From positions 248,001 to 312,000 of the forward strand of contig NZ_JACYTN010000001.1 of assembly GCF_014841135.1 (NCBI RefSeq): a stretch of DNA of 64,000 nt. Direction: 5' to 3'. The position numbers and the translations under genes were made by a program. The stretch is from Paenibacillus arenosi (GTDB lineage: Bacteria > Bacillota > Bacilli > Paenibacillales > Paenibacillaceae). This document shows, piece after piece, positions 44,301-54,247 of the stretch (position 1 is the first letter of the stretch; each line of letters opens with the position of its first letter). The notes under the pieces are model-generated. The model ran no database searches, was not told the origin of the DNA, and worked only from the letters and a program-made list of their open reading frames with translations.

Positions 44301-46825
44301 TAGGTGGTAGTGTCGTCATCTATCCGAATGAAGTGACGCTTGATGCGGATACTTTTATCCATCAAATTGAACAGGATGGCATTACGATACTGGAGGTCGT
44401 GCCCTCCTATTTGAGCGTGCTGCTGGAACAATTAGAGCCGGAACGTAACAGCTTGGCTAATCTGAAATTATTAGTGGTGACAGGAGAGGCCTTAAAACCT
44501 GCGCTGGTAGATCGATGGTTTACAAAGTATCCAGGAATCCAGTTGGCGAATGCATATGGTCCGACAGAAGCGTCGGATGATATTACCCATTATATGATGG
44601 ACCGAGATCCATTACTTGCTTCAATTCCTGTTGGGCATCCCATTCAAAATATGACCATTTATATCGTGGATCAAGGTGGGCAGTTAAGCCCAATTGGGAT
44701 CAAGGGAGAAATTTGGGTTTCGGGTATCGGCGTAGGCCGAGGATATGTAAACCAACCGGAGAAGACGAAAGAAGCTTTCGGAGAAGATCCATTTTCCATC
44801 GTATCAGGAATACGTCTATACAAGACAGGCGATATCGGCAGGTGGATGGAAGATGGAAGTATCGAATTTTTAGGGCGGAAAGATCACCAAGTCAAAATTA
44901 GAGGCCATCGAATCGAACTGGGAGAAGTGGAAAATCGATTGGCAGAGCTGCCTGGTGTGAAGGAAAGTGTCGTAACGGTTGGCAGTACGATTGGTGAAGA
45001 AAGTTTCTTATGCGCTTATGTCACAGGTGCAGAATTAAATATATCAGAAATGAAAAAGCAGCTAGGCGAACGTTTGCCAGACTACATGATACCAGAATAC
45101 GTAGTCGTGCTGGAGCGGCTGCCGTTAACCCCAAATGGAAAGGTAGACCGCAAGGCATTGCCTGAAGTAGAAGAGGCGACAGGTGGTGGGAGTGCGGATT
45201 ATATAGCTCCGAGTACAGATATCGAACGGAATCTAGCCGCCATATGGTGCGACGTGCTGGGTATCGATCAAATAGGGGTGAATGATGACTTTTTTGCAAG
45301 AGGCGGACATTCCTTAAAGGTTACTAGAATGGTTGCCCTTATTCATAAACAGCTTCATAGTAAGCTGTCCTATAAAGACATATTTGAGCATACTACGATA
45401 CGTTCGTTGGCGGCTTATATTGAGAATAAAGAGCAGGAAGGATTTATTTCGATTCAGCCGGCTCCGACAGCGCTGCATTATCCTTTATCGGCGGCACAGA
45501 ACAGAATGTTCATTCAGCAGCAAATTTATCCGGAAAGTACAAGCTACAATATTTCACTCGTATACCTTGTGGAAGGAACTATCAATAAAGCGAAATTGAA
45601 AGAAACTTTCAATAAGTTGATGCATAGACACGAAAGTTTACGTACTCGGTTTGCGTTGATTGCAGAGAATCCTGTACAGCAGATCCTTGAACAAGTTGAA
45701 CTGAACATAAATGAATTCCGCTGCAGCGAAGAGCAGGTGGAAGCGATCATTCACCGTTTTGTACAGCCTTTTGACTTAGAGCAAGATACTCTATTTAGAG
45801 TAGGGCTTGTTGAAATCAGCAATACAAACCATTTGTTAATTTTGGATATGCACCATATTATTGCAGATGGTGTATCAGTTGAAAGAATAGCCAGCGACTT
45901 TTTTGCCCTTTATTCTGGTACAGATTTGCCACGGCTTCGACTCCAATATAAAGATTATGCGGTGTGGCAAAATGGACAAGAGCGGGAGAGATTGCTTCAG
46001 CAGCAAGAGCACTATTGGTTGGACGTATTTTCAAAGCCGGTTGAGCCATTGGATTTACCGCTTGATTATTCGAGGGAATTGGATGTGCAAGATTATGCAG
46101 CTGATCTGGCCATCTTTACACTGAACAAGAACTTAACTGCTGCAGTAAGGGAAATAGCGATTCGTAATAAAGTGTCTTTGTTTGTGCTCTTGTTAGCGAT
46201 CTATAACATCATCCTTTCAAAATGGTGCAGTCAAGAGGATATTGTCGTCGGGACGGTAACGTCGGGTCGCAATCACGATGATTTGGAACACGTCGTTGGT
46301 ATGTTTGTCAATACACTTCCACAGCGTAATTACCCGAACGCAGAGCAAACTTTCTCAAGGTTTCTACGAGACGTGCATAACAATGCGCTGCTAGGATTGC
46401 ATAATCAAGAGTATCCATTTGATAGATTGGTTACTAAACTCAACATTAAGCGAGATTTGAACCGTTCTCCACTGTTCGATACTTTTTTTCAAATTCAATA
46501 TTTTGAGAAAGTCCAGAAGGAGTTGGAGGGTCTCGTATTTACCCCTTATGACTATAAGAAAAATAACACATCGCAGTTTGAATTGGAGCTGTTGGTAGAG
46601 GAAGAACAAGAACAAATTCAGTTTACCTATCAATACTCTGCCCATTTGTACAAGTATGAAACGATTCATCAAATGTGGAATGATTACGTAGAAGTAATCC
46701 GATACATCGTGCAGGATGAGCAAATCAAGCTTGGCGATATGAAAGTAAGTATAGACAGCATGGAAGTCCATTCGGAAAAAGAATCGATCGTCGCGCTCAA
46801 CGATAGCATCCAATTTAATTTTTAA
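41390..46825 (+). CDS. NRPS, halfC-A[methyltransferase]-T-C (interrupted A domain)
   Basis: An 1811-residue protein. Residues 15-270 are only the C-terminal lobe of a condensation domain (YWLSQF, then NTMLPLR and VEHQNYPID), with no HHxxxDG. The A domain starts at 282 and runs through motif A2 (FKAGGAYVPID, about 352), then is interrupted by about 520 residues and resumes at A3 (YTSGSTGRPKG, about 910). The insertion contains a decayed second copy of the A1-A2 region (LSYKMCDARVGQL...) and then a SAM methyltransferase with FEIGCGHG at about 631-638. T Ser is at about 1308; a full C follows at 1364-1790 (HHIIADG). My pocket reading is DIWEVTADDK; the acidic residues would suit a basic substrate, and Dap is a candidate. 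Methylation of Dap would give N-methyl-Dap. The tail ends IQFNF. Confidence 0.9.
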   Translation: MKGRTHSIHKAIAANQHIVEKNYWLSQFVGEGAMDGFPSIVPLSSSPQRDLDSLQIELGAELSSKLLLLANHSDVRLHVVLVASISALLFKYTGNKEVVIGSPIYQQDVVEGGEGSYDREHENSEFINTMLPLRVQMEEGTSFKELLMQVKQTLAAAVEHQNYPIDVLFDQLHSESGESGTSLYRTVVMLENIHPKQYLGDADCKLLFRFVREEDCIRGTVEYDTGIYAQAGMERLISHFATLLEHALLHLGAGIGELSMLPEVERVQILFGFNGKQGFCPDTTMSQLFEEQVVKTPDATAVTCGEISMTYVELNERANQLAWLLKAKGIGPERLAAVLCERSIEMLVGILAVFKAGGAYVPIDVNYPMERIHTVLADSEASVVLTKADVYPHPAELCRSIIRGTSVEHVVYLDKLAEPEFGTAVLQVERLAWLLEQGQELDFDSLMQVDAVRHAVGGEQLSYKMCDARVGQLSVFLNQCLGSDVKQYAVGVLADEPMERITALSALQRLGVDYAVVKNMKEATKWIGTGKIGFMVTMSQHLDQVDRLFWEQEALHGYVLLDEYDPLDSVKQSQVQDIWEAVAEQSSEAINDYGWSSSFGGEPFRLEEMQEYIDNFQVKLAPYITKESKVFEIGCGHGLVLFQLAPCVKSYFAVDLSGTIIERNRERAMREGLHHVELKQAFAAEIGCLDVSDVDVAIVSSAVHYFPNTLYLEEVIRSAIGLLKEEGIIYLDDLLDAGRKQELVAATAAYKQANPTALVKTGWDEDLFVDEQFFVELQRSYPEIISWESSRKRGMIDNELTRFRYDVLLKIDKKQNRREEVVNSDQLLGDGKGRYTWKEVHQLAVGTGEVDTRNDTHEGIEPYTSNTSKNHSGALLVEAAARGTVTDVSTMTAMPKHNPPSINKPDDLSYVIYTSGSTGRPKGAMVEHRGMINHLYAKQNDFAVSDTSIIAQNASHCFDISVWQMFLGLVLGGSVVIYPNEVTLDADTFIHQIEQDGITILEVVPSYLSVLLEQLEPERNSLANLKLLVVTGEALKPALVDRWFTKYPGIQLANAYGPTEASDDITHYMMDRDPLLASIPVGHPIQNMTIYIVDQGGQLSPIGIKGEIWVSGIGVGRGYVNQPEKTKEAFGEDPFSIVSGIRLYKTGDIGRWMEDGSIEFLGRKDHQVKIRGHRIELGEVENRLAELPGVKESVVTVGSTIGEESFLCAYVTGAELNISEMKKQLGERLPDYMIPEYVVVLERLPLTPNGKVDRKALPEVEEATGGGSADYIAPSTDIERNLAAIWCDVLGIDQIGVNDDFFARGGHSLKVTRMVALIHKQLHSKLSYKDIFEHTTIRSLAAYIENKEQEGFISIQPAPTALHYPLSAAQNRMFIQQQIYPESTSYNISLVYLVEGTINKAKLKETFNKLMHRHESLRTRFALIAENPVQQILEQVELNINEFRCSEEQVEAIIHRFVQPFDLEQDTLFRVGLVEISNTNHLLILDMHHIIADGVSVERIASDFFALYSGTDLPRLRLQYKDYAVWQNGQERERLLQQQEHYWLDVFSKPVEPLDLPLDYSRELDVQDYAADLAIFTLNKNLTAAVREIAIRNKVSLFVLLLAIYNIILSKWCSQEDIVVGTVTSGRNHDDLEHVVGMFVNTLPQRNYPNAEQTFSRFLRDVHNNALLGLHNQEYPFDRLVTKLNIKRDLNRSPLFDTFFQIQYFEKVQKELEGLVFTPYDYKKNNTSQFELELLVEEEQEQIQFTYQYSAHLYKYETIHQMWNDYVEVIRYIVQDEQIKLGDMKVSIDSMEVHSEKESIVALNDSIQFNF

Positions 46826-46846
46826 TAAGATAAGGATGTGTACTTC

Positions 46847-49800
46847 ATGGATGGGAATAGCATGTTTGTTAAGGCAAATCACAGGAGCAGAAAGCAGAAG
46901 AGTTATTGGTTGGAGAAACTGAGCAAGGTAAATATCAAGGATGTGATCCCTACAAAATGGACCGATCCGTCGGGGGAGTCCTTATCTACAGCATCGAGCA
47001 AGATTGAATTGCAGCTTTCTCTACATCCTACTGTATCGAAAAAGCTTACTCATATTAGTAATCAATCCGATGTAACCCTTTTTATTATGCTGCTGTCCGG
47101 ATTTATTGGCTTTTTGCATCGCTATACGGATGAAGAAGAAATCTTTATTACGATGCCTGTATACAAGGAGCTGCGAAACGATCATGCATCGAATGATTTC
47201 GTTATCGTTGGTAAACAATTCGATGGAGAAGTCAGCTTTCGCAACTTGTTGCTAGATATGAAAGAAGAGTTTGTACAAGCAGTAGAGAACCAGGATTATC
47301 CACTATCCGAAATATTCGCAGCCTTAAAAGTAGATGCCACTGAAGCGCAAAATTGGCTTAATGGGATTGTTTTTGCCAGTGAAAATATCCACAGCATGAA
47401 GCATGTGCTGGGCAATGACAACAATCGTTTTCTTGCCTTGTGCAATCGTGAAGATGATCGGATCGTTATCAGCTTTTCTTTTGATAGACGTAGCTATGAC
47501 GAAGTTGAGATCGGACAGTTGATCCGCTGTTTTCATGTCTTTTTGGAAGAAGTTCTAGCCGATATGTCGCTGCTTGTATCCCATGTTACGATCATGACGG
47601 AAAGCGAGGAAGCAGCATTACTAGCTGCTTTTAATGATACGTATCTTGACTATCCTGCACATCAGACGATCATTCAGATGTTCGAACAGCAAGTGATAAA
47701 AACACCTCAGCGTATAGCAGTCGTTCATCAGGAATGGGAGATGACTTATGAGGGACTGAACCAGCTATCGAATCGGTTGGCTTGGGAATTGAGGGAGCGC
47801 GGGGTGGACAGGGAAACCCCTGTTTGCATCATGCTGGAACGCGGATTGGAAATGGTTGCAGCCATTATCGGAATTCTTAAATCAGGGGGAGCCTATATAC
47901 CGCTTGATCCGAACAGTCCGAGCAACCGTCTTCAATATATGGTGGAAGAGAGCAAGCCGCTGCTAGTCATTACAAGACAGGAATTAGCTGGCAAATGCCC
48001 GTTGTCCAACGTGCTGCTTCTAGAAACAATGATGGAACGGGATCAGCAAGCAGATTGTGGCAATCCGGATCATCGAAATGAACCGACGGATTTAGCCTAT
48101 CTGTTGTTTACGTCTGGTTCAACAGGCAAGCCGAAAGCTTCTATGATCGAACATCGCAACGTCATGAATCTTGTAGCTGGTGTGCATGAGCGTGTATATC
48201 AGCATTATGATGAAGGTTTGCGAATTGCCGTGCTCGCCCCGTTTATATTTGATATGTCTGTCGAGCAAATCTTTTGTTCCTTGCTGCTTGGTCACACGCT
48301 CTATATTGTACCTGAAGAAGCGCGAGCTGACGGGGAACGTTTGCTCGAATTTTTCATTCATAAGCAAATTGATATGACAGATGGTACACCGAGCCATCTC
48401 GTTCTATTGCTGGAAGCGATGAGGCACTCTACGGCGGAATTGAAGATGAAAAGGCTTATTATTGGAGGAGAGTCTCTGCCCAAAGAGACCGTAGAACGAA
48501 TGTATGCTCAGCTTGGGGAACATGCTCCGATTATTACGAATAGTTATGGCTTAACGGAAGTTTGCGTAGATACCACTTACTATGATGTTACGGAACAGAA
48601 TATGAATCTTTATCACCGTATTCCAATAGGTTCGCCCTTGCCGAATCAGCAAGTATACATTGTGAACAAGCATAATCGATTACAGCCAGTGGGAGTAGTC
48701 GGGGAGTTGTGCATCGCTGGGGACAATGTAGGTAGAGGATATTTGAACCGTGATGAGCTGAATGCGAATACATTCGTGGACAACCCGTTTTGTAAGGGAC
48801 AAAAGATGTACAAGACAGGTGATCTGGCAAAATGGCTGCCTGATGGCACTGTGGATTGTCTCGGAAGGAAGGATACACAAATTAAAATTAGGGGCTATCG
48901 CATTGAACTCGAAGAAATCGAGAACCAATTGCGCAAGCATCCAGCAGTTCAAGATGCAAAAGTACTTGCCATTGATGCTATCCATCATCAGGATCAGGAA
49001 GCACAAGAGCGAAGTGGAGATTCGAAGCAGCTTGCCGCCTACATGGTGCTTAATACGGTAGTTGATAATGGAACATTACGCGAATTTCTCATTCAAGAGC
49101 TCCCAGCCTACATGGTTCCTACGTACTTTGTCCGACTAGAGCGAATGCCGCTGAACCAAAATGACAAAGTGGATCGCAGCAAGCTACCACCGATTGATTT
49201 AAATACTTATGACGATGGAACAGATAAATCTGGCCCAACAAATGAACGAGAGCAGCAGTTGACGGAGTGCTGGAAGCAAGTGCTGGGACGGACATCATTT
49301 GGGATAAAAGATAACTTTTTTGCTATCGGCGGGGACTCCATTAAAGCGATTCAAATGGTTTCGAGAATGAGACAGCATCAATATAAATTAGAAGTAAGAG
49401 ATGTATTTAAGTACCCAACGATTGCACAATTAGCTAACATCCTAACCCGATCCACCCGCATCCCTGATCAAAATGAAGTGACAGGCGAAGTGCCGTTGAC
49501 ACCGATTCAGCGTGATTTCTTTGATGGATGTCCTGCGGATCTCCATCATTACAATCAGTCTGTACTATTGAACGTTGCCGAAGTGTTCGATGAAGCTGCT
49601 CTTCCTTTTATTTTAACGAATTTACAAAATCATCATGATGCGCTGCGCATCGTCTTTAAAACGGAAGGCGGGCAGCGGATTCAGTTCAATCGAGGACAAC
49701 ATACTTCGATCTGTGTGGAACATATCGATCTACGGGCGAAGGATCATGCCAAACAACAACTTCGCGATCATATGTATAACCTTCAAACGAGTATCAATTT

Positions 49801-50860
49801 AGAAAATGGGCCTTTAATGAAGGCTGCCTTTTTTTATACAAACGAAGGCAACAAGCTCTTCCTTACGATCCACCATACGGTAATCGATGGTGTGTCATGG
49901 CGTATTTTGTTTGAGGATATGATGACCCTGTATCAACAATTTAAAAACGGGGAGAAAGTTTCGCTCCCATTGAAGTCGGATTCTTTCAAGTTCTGGGCGG
50001 AACGGTTGTGTGAATATGCAGACAGCGAGGCAATGGCAAAAGAGCTTCCGTTTTGGTTGGAAATGGAATCTACGATGAAAGCGATGATGAAAATAAACCG
50101 TGATTTCCCTGCGAGTTACTATATTAAAGATGAGGATATCGTGTCTTTTATTTTCAACGAAACCGATACAGAGATGCTGCTTAGTCATGTGCACCACGCA
50201 TTTTATACGGAGGTTAATGATGTTTTACTTACTGCGCTGGGGCGTGCAGCTCAATCAGCTTTAGGCATTTCATCTGTAGCTGTTGAACTGGAGGGGCATG
50301 GACGCGAGCAGATCGTTGCTGATATGGATATTAGTCGTACGGTAGGTTGGTTTACGAGCTGGCATCCGTTTGTTGTTGATATATCCGTAAGCGATCAGCC
50401 AGCTTATCAGATTAAGCATGTCAAAGAGACGCTGCGTGCCGTACCTAATAAAGGGATTGGCTATGGGATTATTAAACATGTGGCCGGCGACAAATCGCTG
50501 CGATTCGAGGAACGCCCATCCATTTCGTTTAATTATTTGGGTCAGTTCGATGAGGACTTGAACGATACCTTGTTTCAGATAGCGGAGGAAGCGATAGAAG
50601 GCAATGAAAGTACGAATCGGATAAGGGAGAATGATTTTGCCTTTAATGGAGCTGTTGTAGATGGGAAGCTGCACATGGATCTGCACTATAGCAGCAAACA
50701 ATATAAGCCCGAGACGGCCCGAGCTTTGCTTGACCATTATCGCGATGAGCTTCTTTACCTTATTTCTTTTTGCGCTTCCCGTACGGAATCGGAGGTAACA
50801 CCTAGCGATTTAGGTTATAAAGAGCTGACTATGGAACAATTGGACAGCTTTTTTGATTAG
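46847..50860 (+). CDS. NRPS, halfC-A-T-E
   Basis: A protein of 1337 residues. The ATG at 46847 is preferred to the GTG at 46838 because AAGGAT then lies about 10 bases upstream. Residues 10-265 are again a C-terminal condensation lobe without HHxxxDG. The A domain spans about 270-775 (FTSGSTGKPKA, GDLAKWLPDG); its pocket reads DMEDIGSVDK, with two acidic residues, so a basic amino acid such as Orn, Lys or Dab is likely. The T domain has GGDSIKA, the form typical before an epimerase. The E domain is complete: HHTVIDG, EGHGRE, TVGWFTSWHP and FNYLGQF. A D-residue is therefore expected. The C-terminus (DLGYKELTMEQLDSFFD) is a COM-type donor that matches the acceptor at the start of the next protein. 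Confidence 0.92.
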   Translation: MDGNSMFVKANHRSRKQKSYWLEKLSKVNIKDVIPTKWTDPSGESLSTASSKIELQLSLHPTVSKKLTHISNQSDVTLFIMLLSGFIGFLHRYTDEEEIFITMPVYKELRNDHASNDFVIVGKQFDGEVSFRNLLLDMKEEFVQAVENQDYPLSEIFAALKVDATEAQNWLNGIVFASENIHSMKHVLGNDNNRFLALCNREDDRIVISFSFDRRSYDEVEIGQLIRCFHVFLEEVLADMSLLVSHVTIMTESEEAALLAAFNDTYLDYPAHQTIIQMFEQQVIKTPQRIAVVHQEWEMTYEGLNQLSNRLAWELRERGVDRETPVCIMLERGLEMVAAIIGILKSGGAYIPLDPNSPSNRLQYMVEESKPLLVITRQELAGKCPLSNVLLLETMMERDQQADCGNPDHRNEPTDLAYLLFTSGSTGKPKASMIEHRNVMNLVAGVHERVYQHYDEGLRIAVLAPFIFDMSVEQIFCSLLLGHTLYIVPEEARADGERLLEFFIHKQIDMTDGTPSHLVLLLEAMRHSTAELKMKRLIIGGESLPKETVERMYAQLGEHAPIITNSYGLTEVCVDTTYYDVTEQNMNLYHRIPIGSPLPNQQVYIVNKHNRLQPVGVVGELCIAGDNVGRGYLNRDELNANTFVDNPFCKGQKMYKTGDLAKWLPDGTVDCLGRKDTQIKIRGYRIELEEIENQLRKHPAVQDAKVLAIDAIHHQDQEAQERSGDSKQLAAYMVLNTVVDNGTLREFLIQELPAYMVPTYFVRLERMPLNQNDKVDRSKLPPIDLNTYDDGTDKSGPTNEREQQLTECWKQVLGRTSFGIKDNFFAIGGDSIKAIQMVSRMRQHQYKLEVRDVFKYPTIAQLANILTRSTRIPDQNEVTGEVPLTPIQRDFFDGCPADLHHYNQSVLLNVAEVFDEAALPFILTNLQNHHDALRIVFKTEGGQRIQFNRGQHTSICVEHIDLRAKDHAKQQLRDHMYNLQTSINLENGPLMKAAFFYTNEGNKLFLTIHHTVIDGVSWRILFEDMMTLYQQFKNGEKVSLPLKSDSFKFWAERLCEYADSEAMAKELPFWLEMESTMKAMMKINRDFPASYYIKDEDIVSFIFNETDTEMLLSHVHHAFYTEVNDVLLTALGRAAQSALGISSVAVELEGHGREQIVADMDISRTVGWFTSWHPFVVDISVSDQPAYQIKHVKETLRAVPNKGIGYGIIKHVAGDKSLRFEERPSISFNYLGQFDEDLNDTLFQIAEEAIEGNESTNRIRENDFAFNGAVVDGKLHMDLHYSSKQYKPETARALLDHYRDELLYLISFCASRTESEVTPSDLGYKELTMEQLDSFFD

Positions 50861-50936
50861 GAATAGACTTTGCAAGTTCCTGATAGCGTTTTCTCATGAA
50901 ATCGACTGTGGAAGCTGAAAAGGAGGGAATATCAGG

Positions 50937-53900
50937 GTGAATGAGTTTGTTCGACAAAATATACAAGATATATACAAAATGACGCCCACGCAGGAGGGCA
51001 TGTATTTTCATTATTTGTTGGATAAATTCTCAATGGCGTATTTTGAACAGACTGCTTATCGCTTACAAGGGAAGCTGGACATAAGACTCGTAAAGCAGAG
51101 CCTTGAGGAATTGTTCAAGCGATATGATATTTTGCGTACTGTTTTCAATCATGAAAAAGTCGATGTTCCGCTTCAGGTTGTGCTGAAGCAGCGGAACGTC
51201 GATTTTTTTTATAAGGATATCCGAGACGTAAACTCGGAAGCAGAGAGGGAACAGATACTGACCGACTTTAAAGACTCGGATAAAAAGCGCCCATTTGATT
51301 TGAACAAAGATGTATTAATGCGTGTTGCTGTCTTTTGTTTAGGTGAGCAGGAGTATGAATTCATATGGACGTCCCACCATATTTTGATGGATGGCTGGTG
51401 CGTGGAAATATTGGTTGCTGATTTTGCTGAAATGTATAGCAGTTTGGTGCATGATCGCCCGAGCAGTCTAGGACCTGTTAAACAGTATCGGACTTATATC
51501 GAGTGGTTGGAGAAGCAAGATCAGCAGCAGGGGAATGACTATTGGAAAAATGTTTTACAAGGGTTCAAAGAAAAGACGGAAATTCCAAAGTCCTATGCGG
51601 TAACGACGCTGCAGTCGGCTTACGAACATGCACAGTTTAAGTTGGAATTAGATCGAGACCGTGCTGCTGCCTTACATCGAGCTGCAAGTGCTAACCAAGT
51701 TACTTTGAGCACATTGATGAAGACGGCATGGGGAGTATTGTTGGCGAAGTACAACCACACAAAAGAAGTCGTTTTCGGTGGTGTTGTTTCAGGTCGTCCG
51801 CCTGAATTGGACGGAGTTGAGGACATAGTAGGATTGTTTATTAATACGATCCCGGTGCGTATTTCTGTTGATGAGGAAATGCGATTTGATGATCTCATGA
51901 GGCAAGTTCAAGCTGAAGCTGCCGATACCGAGCCGTACCATTTTTGTTCATTAGCTGCTATTCAAGCTACGAGCGAGTTGAAGCAAAACTTGTTCGACCA
52001 TATATTTGTGTTTGAAAATTTCCCCATTGCGGAGCGTATTCAGGCTGTTCATCACGCACAGGAAAACAATGAATCGCATTTCACCATTACCGATGTGAAC
52101 GCTTTTGAGCAAACGAACTATGATCTAAATATCGTTATCGCGCCAGGTGATAGCATCTGCATTCAATTTGATTTCAACAGCAGGGTATACAGCAGTGAAA
52201 GTATAGGGGTACTTGCTAAGCAATATGAATGTGTGCTGGATCATATTTCGAAAAATGCCCAGCTTCCGATTAAGGGAATTGACCTGTTAACTGAGGACGA
52301 AAGAACGCGTATTATAGACGAGTTTAATCATACAAGTGCATCGTATCCTGACGATCAAACGATACACGGTTTATTTGAACAACAAGTTGAAAAAATCCCT
52401 CATCATACGGCCTGTATAGATGGTGAGCGGACATGGAGCTATAGAGAACTGAATCAAAGAGCTAATCGATTAGCAAGGACGTTGCAAGCCCGCGGCGTAC
52501 AGCCAGAAACGGTTATTGCTCTTATGGTAGAACGTTCGGTGGAGATGTTTGTGGGGATCTTGGCGATTTTGAAAGCAGGGGCAGCTTATCTGCCGCTTGA
52601 TGCACGTCTTCCACAGGAGCGGGTTGCCTATATGCTTGCAGATGGTGATGCGCAGTGGGCGATTACGGATTCTGGATCACATGGATTGGCGGCGGAGTTT
52701 GGTATTGAATCCATTGATATTTATGCCATCGAGGAACATGAAGTTGCTAGCGATAATCTGCACCTAGAATGCTCTTCAAATCAGTTAGCCTATGTTATTT
52801 ATACATCTGGTTCAACTGGCAAGCCAAAAGGAGTGATGGTAGAACATCGTTCTGTAATCAACCGGTTGAATTGGATGCAGTCGGCTTATCCACTGCGGGC
52901 GGAAGATACACTTCTCCAAAAAACACCGATTACGTTTGATGTTTCCGTCTGGGAGCTGTTTTGGTGGTTTTTGGCTGGTGCAAAAGTATGCATGCTTCCC
53001 CCGGGAGCAGAACGTAATCCAGTTCAAATCGTCGATGTCGTTCAACGTGAAAAGGTCACGGTGATGCACTTTGTACCGTCTATGCTGCTCGCCTTTCTTC
53101 ATTATGTTGAGGATGCGAATGCAGTGGAAAAGCTGGCTTCCTTGAATAGGGTTATCGTCAGTGGAGAAGCCTTAACTGCGGCGCATGTTCATAAGTGTAA
53201 TGATACACTGTATACGGTTAACGGCACAGTACTGACTAATTTATACGGTCCAACAGAAGCGACTGTAGATGTATCTTATTTTGATTGTCCTCCTGGAGAG
53301 AACATCGATACGGTTCCTATCGGCAGGCCGATCGATAATACGGAACTTTACATTGTTCATCAAAATAAACTGCAGCCAATCGGCGTTCCCGGTGAATTAT
53401 ATATCGCAGGAGACAATTTGGCACGGGGATATCGAAATAAGTCAGAGTTGACTGCAGAGAAGTTCGTACATGGCATTTCGGGTATCGAGAAGCGCATGTA
53501 TCGGACAGGGGACTTAGCAAGATGGCTGCCTGATGGAAATATCGAATATTTGGGACGAATCGATCAACAAGTGAAAGTTCGAGGCTTCCGTATCGAGCTG
53601 GAAGAGATCGAGTCTGTCCTTCATAGCCATGACAAGCTGCGTGGAGCGGTTGTGGCAGTGAGCGGAAGTGATGGCGATAAGAAATTAATCGCTTATATCG
53701 TCGCAGTGAGCTATGTATCCGCAGCGGAGTTAAGGGACTATGTAAGTGATAAATTGCCTGATTACATGGTACCTGTGGAGTACATTCAGATTGATGACAT
53801 CCCACTCAATGCAAGCGGCAAGGCTGATCGCAAGCGATTGCTGGACATCGAAGGGACGAGATTACGTGTTCAAACGTCATTTTTGGGACCTTCTACAGAG

Positions 53901-54221
53901 ACGGAGAAAATAATAGCAGAAGTGTGGAAGGAAGTATTGAAGGTAGAGGAAGTTGGAATACATGATAACTTTTTTGATCTAAATGGTACTTCGCTTGATG
54001 TGATTAGAGTGACGAGTAAATTAAGCAAAGCTTTACAGACTCCTTTTGAAGTGGTCACCATGTTTACGTATCCAACGATCGCTTTATTTAGCAAGCATCT
54101 CATGCAGGAGCAAGCTGCGGAGAAGTCTGATCAAGATAGAGAAGCAGTGCTGCAGGCTGGAAACTCCAGAATGATGTCTAATGTATCTAGATTTAAACAG
54201 CAATCTGGCAGGACTCGCTAA
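50937..54221 (+). CDS. NRPS, C-A(Ser)-T
   Basis: A 1094-residue protein starting with GTG, 10 bases after AGGAGGG. The N-terminus (YKMTPTQEGMYFHYLL) is a COM-type acceptor. C 12-440 (HHILMDG at about 149) should accept a D-residue from the upstream E domain. A 475-985; the pocket reads DVWHISLVDK, which agrees with the well-known serine code. The T-domain core is DLNGTSLD (Ser1019), with Asn in place of the first Gly of the usual LGG. A basic tail (RFKQQSGRTR) follows and probably docks with the KS of the next protein. Serine passed to two reducing PKS modules would give a 6-amino-3,5,7-trihydroxyheptanoate (galantinic acid) skeleton. Confidence 0.92.
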   Translation: MNEFVRQNIQDIYKMTPTQEGMYFHYLLDKFSMAYFEQTAYRLQGKLDIRLVKQSLEELFKRYDILRTVFNHEKVDVPLQVVLKQRNVDFFYKDIRDVNSEAEREQILTDFKDSDKKRPFDLNKDVLMRVAVFCLGEQEYEFIWTSHHILMDGWCVEILVADFAEMYSSLVHDRPSSLGPVKQYRTYIEWLEKQDQQQGNDYWKNVLQGFKEKTEIPKSYAVTTLQSAYEHAQFKLELDRDRAAALHRAASANQVTLSTLMKTAWGVLLAKYNHTKEVVFGGVVSGRPPELDGVEDIVGLFINTIPVRISVDEEMRFDDLMRQVQAEAADTEPYHFCSLAAIQATSELKQNLFDHIFVFENFPIAERIQAVHHAQENNESHFTITDVNAFEQTNYDLNIVIAPGDSICIQFDFNSRVYSSESIGVLAKQYECVLDHISKNAQLPIKGIDLLTEDERTRIIDEFNHTSASYPDDQTIHGLFEQQVEKIPHHTACIDGERTWSYRELNQRANRLARTLQARGVQPETVIALMVERSVEMFVGILAILKAGAAYLPLDARLPQERVAYMLADGDAQWAITDSGSHGLAAEFGIESIDIYAIEEHEVASDNLHLECSSNQLAYVIYTSGSTGKPKGVMVEHRSVINRLNWMQSAYPLRAEDTLLQKTPITFDVSVWELFWWFLAGAKVCMLPPGAERNPVQIVDVVQREKVTVMHFVPSMLLAFLHYVEDANAVEKLASLNRVIVSGEALTAAHVHKCNDTLYTVNGTVLTNLYGPTEATVDVSYFDCPPGENIDTVPIGRPIDNTELYIVHQNKLQPIGVPGELYIAGDNLARGYRNKSELTAEKFVHGISGIEKRMYRTGDLARWLPDGNIEYLGRIDQQVKVRGFRIELEEIESVLHSHDKLRGAVVAVSGSDGDKKLIAYIVAVSYVSAAELRDYVSDKLPDYMVPVEYIQIDDIPLNASGKADRKRLLDIEGTRLRVQTSFLGPSTETEKIIAEVWKEVLKVEEVGIHDNFFDLNGTSLDVIRVTSKLSKALQTPFEVVTMFTYPTIALFSKHLMQEQAAEKSDQDREAVLQAGNSRMMSNVSRFKQQSGRTR

Positions 54222-54247
54222 ATCTACGGAAACACATCGAGCACACA

